From contig JANOMT010000049.1 of the NCBI GenBank assembly GCA_031420415.1, positions 15,890 through 79,889 of the forward strand: a stretch of 64,000 bases of DNA. The letters are read 5' to 3'. Under the pieces are notes generated by a model. The model was not told the DNA's origin. It did no database searches and was given only the letters and a program-made list of their open reading frames with translations. Each line of letters begins with the position of its first letter. The first letter of the stretch is position 1. Source of the DNA: JANYGA01 sp031420415 (GTDB taxonomy: Bacteria > Vulcanimicrobiota > Vulcanimicrobiia > Vulcanimicrobiales > Vulcanimicrobiaceae). The position numbers and the translations under genes are program-made. Positions 8,447 to 16,279 of the stretch are shown piece after piece.

Positions 8447-9982
8447 GAACGTCTCCGCCGTCCGCAAGCCCAGCGCCATGATCGTGAGCGCCGGATTCGC
8501 GGCGAGCGCGCTCGGGAAGACCGAGTTGTCGCAAACCCAAAGGTTGGGAACGTCGAAGCTGCGCCCGGTTCCGTCGACGACGGCGTGCGCGGGATCGATG
8601 CCCATCCGGCACGTGCCGATCGTGTGCGCGTAACGATTCGCACTCCAGATATCACTCGCGCCCGCTTCCGTCCAGAGCGCCGTCATCAGACGCTCCGCGT
8701 GTCGCTTCATACGTACTTCGTTCGTGCCCGCCGTGAAATGAATGCGGGCTTTGCGCATACCGTGGGCGTCCGACTCATCCGCTAGCTCGACGTAGTTGCC
8801 GTCTTGCGGTAAACAATCGCCGTTGATGCCGATGCCTGCCGCGTGATTGTAGGTCTGTAGATAGTCGACGAGCGGTCGCCCCCACAGCCCGCGAGCGCGC
8901 GCGACTTGCTGGCCCCAGGTGACCGGCACCATTCCAAGACTCTGCGCGACGTAACCGCCGACAAAATCAGCGTCTGCCGGTCGCAAGAAATCTTCGGTAA
9001 TGAGCGATGATGGATAGCCTTTGTTCGGTCGCGTCTCGTCCGCGAACGTACCCCAGACTTGCGTCGCGACGTGTGCCATATAATTGCGGCCGATCTGACC
9101 GCTCGAGTTCGCGATGCCGAGATGTAAGAGGAGTCGTGGCGTTTCGATCGCTCCCGCGCAGAGAAAGACGGCTCGACATCGCTGACGTCGCTCGAGTCCC
9201 GCTGCGTCGCGATAGATGACGGCGACGATCTCTCCGCTCGCATCGTAGGTGAATTCATACGCGACGCACTCCGGACGTATTTCCGCGCCCGCGCGCACGG
9301 CGAGCGGCAGATACGTGACGTCCATACTCGCTTTCGCACCGATGCGGCAGCCTTGATGGCACGCGCCACAGTTGATGCACGCAGGCCGTTCTTCAGCGCC
9401 GTCTTGGGCGAAATTCTGCGACGCAACGGCTACGGGTGCGTCGGTCGCACGGACGCCAAGCGCATCGCACGCACGCTTCAAGAGTTGCGCGGGCGCGTTA
9501 CGCGCGACCGGCGGTAAGGGATAGCGTCGCGCCACATCCCACGGATATGATTCCGGGCCCGAAACACCGATGAACGCTTCGACACGTTGGAGATACGGCA
9601 CGAGTTCGTCGTACGCGAACGGCCAGTCTACGCCCACACCGAACTCGGAGCGCAACCGGAATTGGTGTGCGTCGGGTCGCGGGCAGAACGCGCCCCAGTG
9701 GAGCGTCGAACCGCCGACGCCCGTGCCGCTATTGTTCGCACCGAAAGCGTTGGGTTTTTCGCCCGCACTCAAACGCTCGCCGAGCCAATAGATGCCCGAT
9801 GCCGCGAGCTCGTCGGAGGGAAACTCTTCCGGTGTCCAATTCCGGCCGGCTTCGAGTGCGACCACGTGCGCGCCGGCCGTCGCGAGCCGCGCCAAAAGTG
9901 GCGCTCCACCGGCTCCCGTACCGATGACGACGGCGTCGACGATGTCGTCGTTTTCGTAACGTCGCATCCCCTCGAGGTTCAT
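8426..9982 (-). CDS. GMC-family FAD oxidoreductase
   Basis: The 518-residue protein begins MNLEGMRRYENDD at an ATG that overlaps the stop of the upstream gene (ATGA), which fixes the start. The FAD-binding Rossmann motif DAVVIGTGAGGAPLLARLA is near residue 17. GSTLHWGAFCPRP near 90 and a Cys cluster CINCGACHQGCRIGAKAS near 205 resemble the large subunit of gluconate 2-dehydrogenase-type GMC enzymes. The C-terminal GMC signature is HTIGTCRMGIDP near 450, with NLWVCDNSVFPSALAANPALTIMALG. It would oxidise an alcohol or sugar and pass electrons on to a small or cytochrome subunit. The coupled upstream protein carries a subunit-3-like domain, a fitting partner. Confidence 0.9.
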   Translation of the reverse strand: MNLEGMRRYENDDIVDAVVIGTGAGGAPLLARLATAGAHVVALEAGRNWTPEEFPSDELAASGIYWLGERLSAGEKPNAFGANNSGTGVGGSTLHWGAFCPRPDAHQFRLRSEFGVGVDWPFAYDELVPYLQRVEAFIGVSGPESYPWDVARRYPLPPVARNAPAQLLKRACDALGVRATDAPVAVASQNFAQDGAEERPACINCGACHQGCRIGAKASMDVTYLPLAVRAGAEIRPECVAYEFTYDASGEIVAVIYRDAAGLERRQRCRAVFLCAGAIETPRLLLHLGIANSSGQIGRNYMAHVATQVWGTFADETRPNKGYPSSLITEDFLRPADADFVGGYVAQSLGMVPVTWGQQVARARGLWGRPLVDYLQTYNHAAGIGINGDCLPQDGNYVELADESDAHGMRKARIHFTAGTNEVRMKRHAERLMTALWTEAGASDIWSANRYAHTIGTCRMGIDPAHAVVDGTGRSFDVPNLWVCDNSVFPSALAANPALTIMALGLRTAETFLREARA

Positions 9983-11349
9983 CGTATGCGCTCCGTCGTC
10001 GCGATGGGTTCCCACGCTTCTCGTTCGCCGAGACCGACGCGCGCGAAGCCCGATTTCGGCGTGCCGTCGCCGCCATTGGCGATGCCGCTATAGCCGATGC
10101 GCGCGAGCGTTCGGAGATCCGCGAGATAGGCTCTGACGGCATCGGCACGGAGTTCTTCGAACCACGAGCGCATCTGTTGCGCACCCAGACCGTCGCTCGA
10201 ACTTTCGAGGCGACCATCGGCAACGCGCTCGAGAAAGTCATCTTGCTGCGCCGCATCGAGGTGCTCGAATATTTGGCCATGTTCTCGGTGCGCGACGGAA
10301 TCGAGGGTTTGCAAGGCCGCGCGATAGGCTTCGCGATCGGTCGGCAAGATGTCGAAGCGCCAGCCATCGCCGGTATCGGAATGGAGTTGTGTGTCGATTC
10401 GCGCGGCGAGCTCGATGTGAGTTTCGGCATCTTGCGGAATCACGCGCGCGAGCACGGCGCGGAGTATCTCGAACGACGACGCGTCGAGGGCGATCGGAGC
10501 GTACGCGTGGTCGTCTGTGTTCGACCGCGCGAGAAGCGCTTCGCGCGTCTTCGCACCGACGCGGTCAGATGCGATCAACGCGCGATACGTGACCTCGGCG
10601 ACGTGATCGGAGATCGCGCGCGCAACGTCTTCGGCACGTTCCATCGGCAAGAGATGCTTCGCTCCCACGAGCGTTATGAGACGAACGTTCGCGAAATGCG
10701 GAGCTACGAGCTCCCTTTGTGCGCTCGGGCCGAGATTGGCGTCCTCGCCACCCGCGATGAGGAGCGTCGGGGTACGCGCGATACCGATGCGATCCGCCCA
10801 ATCCTCGCGGCTTCCATTTTCGAGCCATGCACGCCATGCGTTACGATTGGCGCGCAAGACATCGGCGACCGCAATTGCTTCGAACTCCGAGTCGAGCGGC
10901 GCGCTTGTATTTCGTGTGACGTACGTACGGGCGTCGGCTTGCTGTGCTGCAGTATCGCCCGAAAAATAGGTGAGCATCGTTCGCCGTTGCTCATCCGGCA
11001 TTGGCTCGGGACTCGGCGGAGATCCCGCAACGAGTACCAAGCCTTCGAGTCCGGAGAGGCCAACGCCATCTTCGGCACGCCGAGCGATGACCGTCGCGAT
11101 TTTCGCGCCCATACTATGTCCCACCACGAACCAACGATGCGGCGCAAGCGCGGCAATCGCGCGCTCGACATGCGCGACCATTTCCACGACGGTGTAGCCG
11201 CTCGCTTCGCTCGCGTCACCGAAGCCCGGCAGATCGAGCGGAATGCAACGCGCGTTGTGAACGAGATCGATAACCCGCGACCACTCGCGCGCACTTCCCC
11301 CGAGATAGTGAAGGCAGAAGACGACGGGAGACTCGACTTTTCGGCGCAC
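9979..11349 (-). CDS. Alpha/beta-hydrolase fused to gluconate 2-dehydrogenase subunit 3-like domain
   Basis: The 456-residue protein has two parts. Residues 1-260 are an alpha/beta hydrolase: oxyanion region FCLHYLGGSAREW near 11, nucleophile elbow VVGHSMGAKIA near 75, an acid in LLIAGGEDANL near 200 and the catalytic His in GAKHLLPMERAE near 230. Residues 290-450 match the plan of gluconate-2-dehydrogenase subunit 3 (FEILRAVLARVIPQD, then FLERVADG and MRSWFEELRADAVRAYLAD). In other bacteria subunit 3 is a separate, often Tat-exported gene next to the GMC subunit; here no signal peptide is seen. The ATGA overlap with the GMC gene indicates coupled synthesis. The start is GTG 11349 without a good Shine-Dalgarno. 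One inference is that the hydrolase feeds a released alcohol to the oxidoreductase. Confidence 0.85.
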   Translation of the reverse strand: MRRKVESPVVFCLHYLGGSAREWSRVIDLVHNARCIPLDLPGFGDASEASGYTVVEMVAHVERAIAALAPHRWFVVGHSMGAKIATVIARRAEDGVGLSGLEGLVLVAGSPPSPEPMPDEQRRTMLTYFSGDTAAQQADARTYVTRNTSAPLDSEFEAIAVADVLRANRNAWRAWLENGSREDWADRIGIARTPTLLIAGGEDANLGPSAQRELVAPHFANVRLITLVGAKHLLPMERAEDVARAISDHVAEVTYRALIASDRVGAKTREALLARSNTDDHAYAPIALDASSFEILRAVLARVIPQDAETHIELAARIDTQLHSDTGDGWRFDILPTDREAYRAALQTLDSVAHREHGQIFEHLDAAQQDDFLERVADGRLESSSDGLGAQQMRSWFEELRADAVRAYLADLRTLARIGYSGIANGGDGTPKSGFARVGLGEREAWEPIATTERIR

Positions 11350-11481
11350 CTGTGGCTTCTACCCAAGAACGGCCCGCGCACACGGAACCGGACGTCGGCT
11401 CTTCGATCGACGATGCGTTCGGACGGCGATTTTTCCCCACCGAATAAAAAACTGCTAGTATGAACCCTTCATAGCGGCAGC

Positions 11482-11655
11482 TCAGTTGTGCATGGAGCCG
11501 ATGTGCATGGATCCGCTAAGGAGCAGGAAGATTAAAACAATAACCAAGAGCCCGCCAGCGCCGAACCCATAGTTCCGGTACTGTCCGCCGCCATAATAGT
11601 GCCCTCCACCGCTAAATAGAACGATCAAGACGACGATAATAACGAGCAAGAACAC
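11482..11655 (-). CDS. Small two-helix membrane protein, DUF3309-like
   Basis: A 57-residue frame starts at GTG 11655 behind a GAGAGG Shine-Dalgarno ten bases away. It reads as a hydrophobic helix (FLLVIIVVLIVLF), a Gly/Tyr loop (GGGHYYGGGQYRNYGFGAGG) and a second helix (LLVIVLIFLLL), with a short Met/His tail. The plan matches DUF3309-type micro-proteins, which have a central YGxGxxGG between two hydrophobic segments. It lies 45 bp after the Met-rich secreted protein on the same strand. The function is unknown. The Shine-Dalgarno, hydrophobic pattern and absence of any other use of this stretch support it. Confidence 0.7.
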   Translation of the reverse strand: MFLLVIIVVLIVLFSGGGHYYGGGQYRNYGFGAGGLLVIVLIFLLLSGSMHIGSMHN

Positions 11656-11700
11656 TTCGTCATTTCCTCTCTATCGAAGCCCGCGGGATACGCGATGAGT

Positions 11701-12120
11701 CTACTTCGTAGCGGGCGGCTTCGGCATCGGCATGCTCATGGACGGCTTCTTCATTCGGTTCATCATCATGCGGTGCTCCATCATCATTTTATGACTCATC
11801 TTACCGCGCATGCCGTTCGTTGGCATTTGCATTTGCATTTGCATTTGCATTTGCATCGGCATCGACATGTCTTTTGGCTGACGATCGAACTTCTTTAGCC
11901 AGTCCGAGCCGTTTGGATTGTCCGTGAGCGCATTCATCTGCGCGCCGGGCGGCATCGCGCTACCGGGCATTGCCGATGCCGAAGTCTCCGGAATAGGGGA
12001 TTCACTTGCTTTTGGAATCGCCTGTACTTGCGCATACGACGTCGTCGGCGAAAGGCTCATGATCAGGAGGACGGCGTACGCCGCAGCTATGGCTCTCGCA
12101 CGTATCTGGACTGGCCTCAT
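11701..12120 (-). CDS. Secreted Met-rich, probably copper-binding protein
   Basis: The 139-residue product begins MRPVQIRARAIAAAYAVLL, a Sec signal peptide ending near SYAQ (residue 32), at an ATG with AAAGGA seven bases upstream. The mature part is low complexity: a Pro/Ser/Ala stretch, then MSMPMQMQMQMQMQMPTNG near residue 90, followed by Met/His/Lys clusters such as HKMMMEHRMMMNRM. Dense Met-x-Met patterns with His are typical of periplasmic Cu(I)/Ag(I) binding regions. A multicopper oxidase and a CuA protein are encoded within 9 kb, which supports a copper role. It follows a universal stress protein gene by 61 bp. No named family is recognised. Confidence 0.7.
   Translation of the reverse strand: MRPVQIRARAIAAAYAVLLIMSLSPTTSYAQVQAIPKASESPIPETSASAMPGSAMPPGAQMNALTDNPNGSDWLKKFDRQPKDMSMPMQMQMQMQMQMPTNGMRGKMSHKMMMEHRMMMNRMKKPSMSMPMPKPPATK
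11824..11853 (+). repeat. Hexanucleotide tandem repeat (CATTTG)5
   Basis: Five perfect copies of CATTTG encode, on the minus strand, the (Gln-Met)5 run of the Met-rich protein. Being a multiple of three, length changes by slippage would keep the frame and alter the number of metal-binding Met residues. Confidence 0.95.
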
Positions 12121-12181
12121 TCGTTTTCCTTTCGCGTGGCGGGATCGAAGCGCGACACCTGAGGTAAGATCCTCCTCGATC

Positions 12182-13150
12182 TCATGTGTAGCAGATCGCA
12201 CCCGTCGCAAGTGCCGATTCGCCTTTCGTTTTGTCGGGACGAGGCGAAGTACGAACGACGATCACCGGAACCGTGCTCCGACGAACGACGCTTTCGGCGA
12301 CGCTGCCGACAAATAATCGGCGTAACCCGCGGCGGCCGTGCGTTCCGACGACGATCAATCCTACGTGTCGCGCCGCTGCCGATTCCAAGATTTTCTCGGC
12401 CGGGTCGCCTTCGATAATGATGCTATCGATGGCAAGATCGCCAACGCGTGCATGGTCGGTTTGTCGTGCTACGAGTGATGATGCCGACGCGTGCAATTCA
12501 TCGAGCATCGACGTCGGATCGTATCCATAGGTCGAGGCCTTTGCAAAAAGATCGCTCGTATCCAAGACGCCACAGAAGATGAGTTGCGCGCCTTCGGCCT
12601 TCGCGAAGTCGCGTGCGAACGTTGCCGCCGCGTCGCTCGGCTCCGAGTCGTCGACGGCGATGAGGATGCGCTCGAAAGACGGTTCCGCATCACCGCCCCC
12701 CGGCGGCACGACAAACGTCGGGACATCGGTACGCCGGAGCACACCATCGGCGGTACTTCCCATGAAAAATCGTTCGAAGCCACGTTTACCCTGCGTGCCC
12801 ATGACGATCGCGTCGACATGGCGTTCTTGCGCGAGCATCACGATCGCCGTCGCCGAGTGGCCGTCGAGTACCGCCGTCGTGGCGGTTACGCCGGCGCCCG
12901 TGGCGCGTTTCGCAGCTTCCGCCAGAATCGAATCGGCTGCGTCATCCAAGGTTTGCACGAGCGGAATGAGGACGCCAAAGCCGCCGTTCGCCGCAGAACT
13001 CTCGCCGATTGCAGCGGCGTGATCGACAACGCTGCAAAACAAAATAGTACTATCGTGGCGCAGCGCGAGAGCAATTCCGAACGCGACAGCGCGGTTGCCA
13101 GTCGCAGAGCCGTCGGTTGCCACCAGAAGATGACGAAGGATGCCCGTCAT
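12182..13150 (-). CDS. Tandem universal stress protein (UspA)2
   Basis: The 322-residue protein has two Usp domains: residues 1-150 (MTGILRHLLVATDGSATGNRAV ... VMGTQGKRGFERFFMGSTADGVLRR) and 155-305 (RILIAVDDSEPSDAA ... VVGTHGRRGLRRLFVGSVAESVVRR). Each carries the ATP-binding Gly motif G-x2-G-x9-G-S. ATP-binding Usps are cytoplasmic sensors tied to dormancy and redox stress. It is the first of five usp loci in the island and heads a unit with the Met-rich protein. A nine-codon frame (GTG with a GGAG Shine-Dalgarno at about 13176) ends in an ATGA overlap with this start, which might be a leader peptide. Confidence 0.93.
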   Translation of the reverse strand: MTGILRHLLVATDGSATGNRAVAFGIALALRHDSTILFCSVVDHAAAIGESSAANGGFGVLIPLVQTLDDAADSILAEAAKRATGAGVTATTAVLDGHSATAIVMLAQERHVDAIVMGTQGKRGFERFFMGSTADGVLRRTDVPTFVVPPGGGDAEPSFERILIAVDDSEPSDAAATFARDFAKAEGAQLIFCGVLDTSDLFAKASTYGYDPTSMLDELHASASSLVARQTDHARVGDLAIDSIIIEGDPAEKILESAAARHVGLIVVGTHGRRGLRRLFVGSVAESVVRRSTVPVIVVRTSPRPDKTKGESALATGAICYT

Positions 13151-13273
13151 CGTTGAAACCGGTTCTGTCGAATCACGTGGACTTCTCCTCGATTAATCAT
13201 CGAACTCTTGTCTCAATAAAGCGTGCGCGGTAGACGCGAAGATCATAGGAAGAAGCACCGAATTCACGCCTCG

Positions 13274-14845
13274 TTAGGACCGGATGAGCGCGACCCGAGC
13301 CAGCCTCGCGCAGTCGGCGGGTGTGCCTGCCGTATCGATCACGCGCCAATCGATGGTGCCGGGTGACGTCTGGAGTTGGTTTTCGAGAACGGACACGGTG
13401 GCATCAGACATGTCGAGGCTTCTTTGCTTAACCCGCGCGCGCAAGATATCGCCCTCCGCACGAAGCCAGAGGCCCGTAAACGAAACGCCGCAGTCTCGAG
13501 CCGTTGCTTCGATAGCGAGGCGATCCTCGGCGCGCGTGAAGACGCCATCGACGATGACGCTCCACCCGGCGCGCAGCGTCGCGGCAGCTTTTTCTCGCGC
13601 AATCGCATACACGCGTTCACTAACGGCGGATTCGTAGGCTTCGGGCGCCAGGCGTTCGTCCTTCGCGACCCCATACATTGCTTTACGCAGCGCGTCGGTA
13701 TGAAAGAGCCGAGCTCCCGGCACGCGACCGATCTCCGGCGCAATCGCACGCGCCAACGTCGACTTCCCCGTACCGCTCAAACCACCGATCGCGATCAACC
13801 TCGGTCGTTCTTCGCGCAAAAGTCGTTCGGAGAGGAGGAGATACGCTCGCGCTTCGTCGAGCTTCGTTTCCCGATCGCTCGCTGCGACTTGCGATTGCGC
13901 GGAAGCGACGCCCGTGTGGGCTCGAATAGCCGCACGTAGCGACATCATGAGCGGAAGCGCCGCGATACCATCCGTTTCATCGCGGCGGTCGAGATACGCG
14001 TTGAAGACCACGTTTGCGAAGCCAGCAAGCCCCCGATACCGCAGATCCATCAAAAGAAACGCCAGATCGTACAAGACGTCAATACACGAAAGATGCTCGT
14101 TAAACTCGATGCAATCGAAGAGCGTCGGCCGGTCGTGCCAAAGAACGATGTTGCGCAAATGCAGATCGCCATGACAGCGCCGCACCTTCCCGCCTTCGCT
14201 GCGCCGATCTAAGAGCGCAGCATACCGCTCCAATTCGACCAGCCAGCACGCGACGAGTGCCGACACCACGTCCGCCGCAAAGATCTGCGGCGAAATAAGC
14301 GCGAGATTTTGAGCGTTTCCCGTGATTTCCATCTCGAGCGACGCGCGCCCACCAATGTGCGGCATGCTCTCCGCTGCCGCATGAAAACTTGCGATTTCCG
14401 CGCTCACGCGTTCCATCAGCCGATCGTCGAGCGCTCCATCTGCCGCCATTCGGTCCAAGAGCAATCCCTGATCGAAGCGCAACATGACGACGACCCAGTC
14501 GATCGTTTCTCCGGATCCATCAAAACTCAACGCGCCATCTTTCGCACGCGTAATCGATCGCACCGCGAGATAGAGATCGGGAGCCGTTCGTCCGTTGAGC
14601 GCGAGTTCCGCGCGACAGCTGGCTTCGCGAAGAGCGACCGTCGAGAAATTCAAGTATGAAAAGCTTACGGCACGCTTGAGTTTATACGCGTATTCTCCAG
14701 CAAGAAAAATGACCGACGCATGGGTATCGATTCGTTCGATTTCAGCGACGCCTTCACCGTAACTCGCACCCGTCTCGAGAAACGCGAAAGTCGCGCGTTG
14801 GTCGTCTTTGGATTTGGGTTCGATCGTGCCACTGGTCTGTGCCAT
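13274..14845 (-). CDS. APH-like kinase fused to P-loop kinase (Rv2004c-type)
   Basis: The 523-residue protein joins an aminoglycoside-phosphotransferase-like domain (about 25-320; catalytic loop CHGDLHLRNIVLW near 225, metal site LFDCIEFNE near 245) to a P-loop kinase domain (about 345-520; Walker A GGLSGTGKSTLARAI near 352). This COG2187-COG0645 pairing is that of mycobacterial Rv2004c, a DosR-regulon member. Substrates are unknown. The start ATG 14845 follows TAGTCT by 6 nt, so the mRNA is probably leaderless. It is divergent from the BON gene, and both promoters carry the island's TTC element. Confidence 0.9.
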   Translation of the reverse strand: MAQTSGTIEPKSKDDQRATFAFLETGASYGEGVAEIERIDTHASVIFLAGEYAYKLKRAVSFSYLNFSTVALREASCRAELALNGRTAPDLYLAVRSITRAKDGALSFDGSGETIDWVVVMLRFDQGLLLDRMAADGALDDRLMERVSAEIASFHAAAESMPHIGGRASLEMEITGNAQNLALISPQIFAADVVSALVACWLVELERYAALLDRRSEGGKVRRCHGDLHLRNIVLWHDRPTLFDCIEFNEHLSCIDVLYDLAFLLMDLRYRGLAGFANVVFNAYLDRRDETDGIAALPLMMSLRAAIRAHTGVASAQSQVAASDRETKLDEARAYLLLSERLLREERPRLIAIGGLSGTGKSTLARAIAPEIGRVPGARLFHTDALRKAMYGVAKDERLAPEAYESAVSERVYAIAREKAAATLRAGWSVIVDGVFTRAEDRLAIEATARDCGVSFTGLWLRAEGDILRARVKQRSLDMSDATVSVLENQLQTSPGTIDWRVIDTAGTPADCARLARVALIRS

Positions 14846-14851
14846 GTGACC

Positions 14852-14883
14852 AGACTAATGCCGACGTGTGCACGACATGCGAA
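14852..14883 (-). promoter_or_regulatory. Island promoter, kinase gene
   Basis: Read on the minus strand: TTCGCA, 20 bp, TAGTCT, then 6 nt to the ATG at 14845. The short distance predicts a leaderless transcript. Confidence 0.65.
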
Positions 14884-14914
14884 GAGGCGAAGCGTACGGT
14901 GCCTCCCCACAGAC

Positions 14915-14946
14915 TTCATCGTTCCTTCACACGTTTCGCGTACTAT
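14915..14946 (+). promoter_or_regulatory. Island promoter, BON gene
   Basis: TTCATC, 20 bp, TACTAT, with a second TTC (TTCACA) exactly 11 bp after the first. A leader of roughly 30 nt with an AAGGAG Shine-Dalgarno follows. Confidence 0.7.
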
Positions 14947-14981
14947 CGTTGGCGTCAACTATTGACAAGGAGTCAAAAATT

Positions 14982-15635
14982 ATGGTCACAACTCGTATGG
15001 ATCTGCAAAAGGACGTCATCGAAGAACTTGCATTCGATCCGAGCTTCGACGAACGTGATATCGCAGTCGCGGTCAGCGATGGTGTGGTGACACTCACCGG
15101 AACCGTGAAGAGTTACGCGCAAAAGCTCGCCGTCGAAAAAGCGGTGAAACGCGTGCGCGGCGTACACGGGATTGCCGAAGAACTAACGATCGAGCTTCCT
15201 GCGCTGCATAAACGCAACGACGTCGATCTTGCCAAGTACGCACTCGACGCATTGCGTTGGAATGCAAACCTTCCCGAAAATTCCGTTCTCGTGAAAGTGG
15301 AAGCTGGCTGGATCACCCTGACGGGAACCGTCGATTGGCAGTATCAGCGGGAGGCCGCACGTCTCGCCGTCGCATCGCTAGCGGGCGTACGCGGCGTCTC
15401 GAACGACATCGTTCTTCACCCGCGCGTTGCAGCAATTGACGTTAAAATAAAGATTCGCGATTCGTTCATGCGCAATGCCGAGATCGATGCTAATCGCATT
15501 CAAATCGAAACGTCAGCCGGCAACGTAACACTGCGCGGTGCGGTCCATTCGTGGACGGAACACGACAACGCGGCAATGGCCGCCTATTCGATCTCCGGCG
15601 TGGCAAACGTCAAGAATCTCACGACCGTTTCTTAA
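14982..15635 (+). CDS. Triple BON-domain protein
   Basis: The 217-residue protein starts MVTTRMDLQKDVIEEL at an ATG with AAGGAG ten bases upstream. Three BON repeats are visible: residues 8-75 (VAVSDGVVTLTGTVKSYAQK), 85-150 (VEAGWITLTGTVDWQYQRE) and 155-217 (IETSAGNVTLRGAVHSWTEH). BON domains bind phospholipid or act in envelope and osmotic stress responses; this copy has no signal peptide, so a cytoplasmic or membrane-associated role is more likely. Its promoter carries the island TTC element and is divergent from the kinase gene. A strong terminator follows. Confidence 0.92.
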   Translation: MVTTRMDLQKDVIEELAFDPSFDERDIAVAVSDGVVTLTGTVKSYAQKLAVEKAVKRVRGVHGIAEELTIELPALHKRNDVDLAKYALDALRWNANLPENSVLVKVEAGWITLTGTVDWQYQREAARLAVASLAGVRGVSNDIVLHPRVAAIDVKIKIRDSFMRNAEIDANRIQIETSAGNVTLRGAVHSWTEHDNAAMAAYSISGVANVKNLTTVS

Positions 15636-15657
15636 GGTCGCCGGGGGTATAAAGAAG

Positions 15658-15697
15658 GGGGTGCCGCATGCTTCATGCGGCACCCCTTTGTTCTTTT
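15658..15697. terminator. Bidirectional Rho-independent terminator
   Basis: A perfect 13-bp stem (GGGGTGCCGCATG / CATGCGGCACCCC, loop CTT) is followed by TTTGTTCTTTT on the plus strand and by CTTCTTT on the minus strand. It ends both the BON gene and the convergent CuA gene. Confidence 0.92.
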
Positions 15698-15704
15698 GTG
15701 GTCT

Positions 15705-16070
15705 TTACGGCGCAACTTTAACGGTCATCACCATCTTCTCGTGACCCGCGCCGCAAACGATCGCACAATGTACGGCAAACGTTCCAGCGGTCTTCGGCGT
15801 GAACGACACCTCGGATGCCTTGCCCGGGACGATCATCGTTTTCGCAAGTCCGATCTGCGTGGATTCGACGCCGTGAACCCCTTCGGTCGACGTAAACCGC
15901 AACGCCGTCGGCTCTCCGACACGAGCCTCGATCGTTGCCGGCGTGAACGACCAGTTCTTCACGGCAACGTCGACCGTTGGGGACGCCGCGGTCAGGATCG
16001 GGCGGGCGAAGATCGCAGCCGTGGCAAGACCGATGATCGCAAAAGAACGGGCGCCAAGCGATAAATTCAT
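15705..16070 (-). CDS. Secreted CuA-type cupredoxin (cytochrome oxidase subunit II-like)
   Basis: The 121-residue protein begins MNLSLGARSFAIIGLATAA, a signal peptide cut near residue 28, at an ATG with GAGGAG nine bases upstream. The mature domain is a cupredoxin: KNWSFTPATIEARVGEPTALRF, a first His in EGVHGVES, and near the C-terminus CAIVCGAGHEKM, which is the C-x3-C-x3-H-x2-M ligand set of the binuclear CuA centre of cytochrome c oxidase subunit II. It lacks the subunit II transmembrane helices and no oxidase subunit I is nearby, so it is a free periplasmic electron carrier or copper chaperone. It ends at the shared terminator. Confidence 0.87.
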   Translation of the reverse strand: MNLSLGARSFAIIGLATAAIFARPILTAASPTVDVAVKNWSFTPATIEARVGEPTALRFTSTEGVHGVESTQIGLAKTMIVPGKASEVSFTPKTAGTFAVHCAIVCGAGHEKMVMTVKVAP

Positions 16071-16109
16071 GAAAAACGTCTCCTCGTAGAATGAGATCTT
16101 CAGCATGAT

Positions 16110-16144
16110 AGACGGTTGTGAAGGTCTGACGAATCCTCTCGTTC
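16110..16144 (-). promoter_or_regulatory. Possible island operator upstream of the CuA gene
   Basis: Read on the minus strand, TTCGTC and TTCACA lie 11 bp apart and are followed by TATCAT. The -10 spacing (17 bp) differs from the 20 bp of the other island promoters, so this is a weaker case. Confidence 0.4.
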
Positions 16145-16279
16145 GCACGGTATTCACGTGAATTGAAGACCTTCGTAGTCGGGGCAGCGCGGGGATTTTC
16201 GATTTGCTTATCAACGAAAACGAATCGCAGTCTTTAGAATGCAACATGAACGAAGCAGCTCTGTATCTCATTCATCGTC

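Noticed and set aside
13147..13176. A nine-codon GTG frame with a Shine-Dalgarno overlapping the usp start at 13150.
   Set aside because: Only mentioned with the usp gene; nothing beyond the overlap supports it.
16172..16203. TTCGTA upstream of the P-ATPase gene as an island element.
   Set aside because: The hexamer 20 bp downstream is TTCGAT, not a plausible -10, and no second TTC lies 11 bp away.
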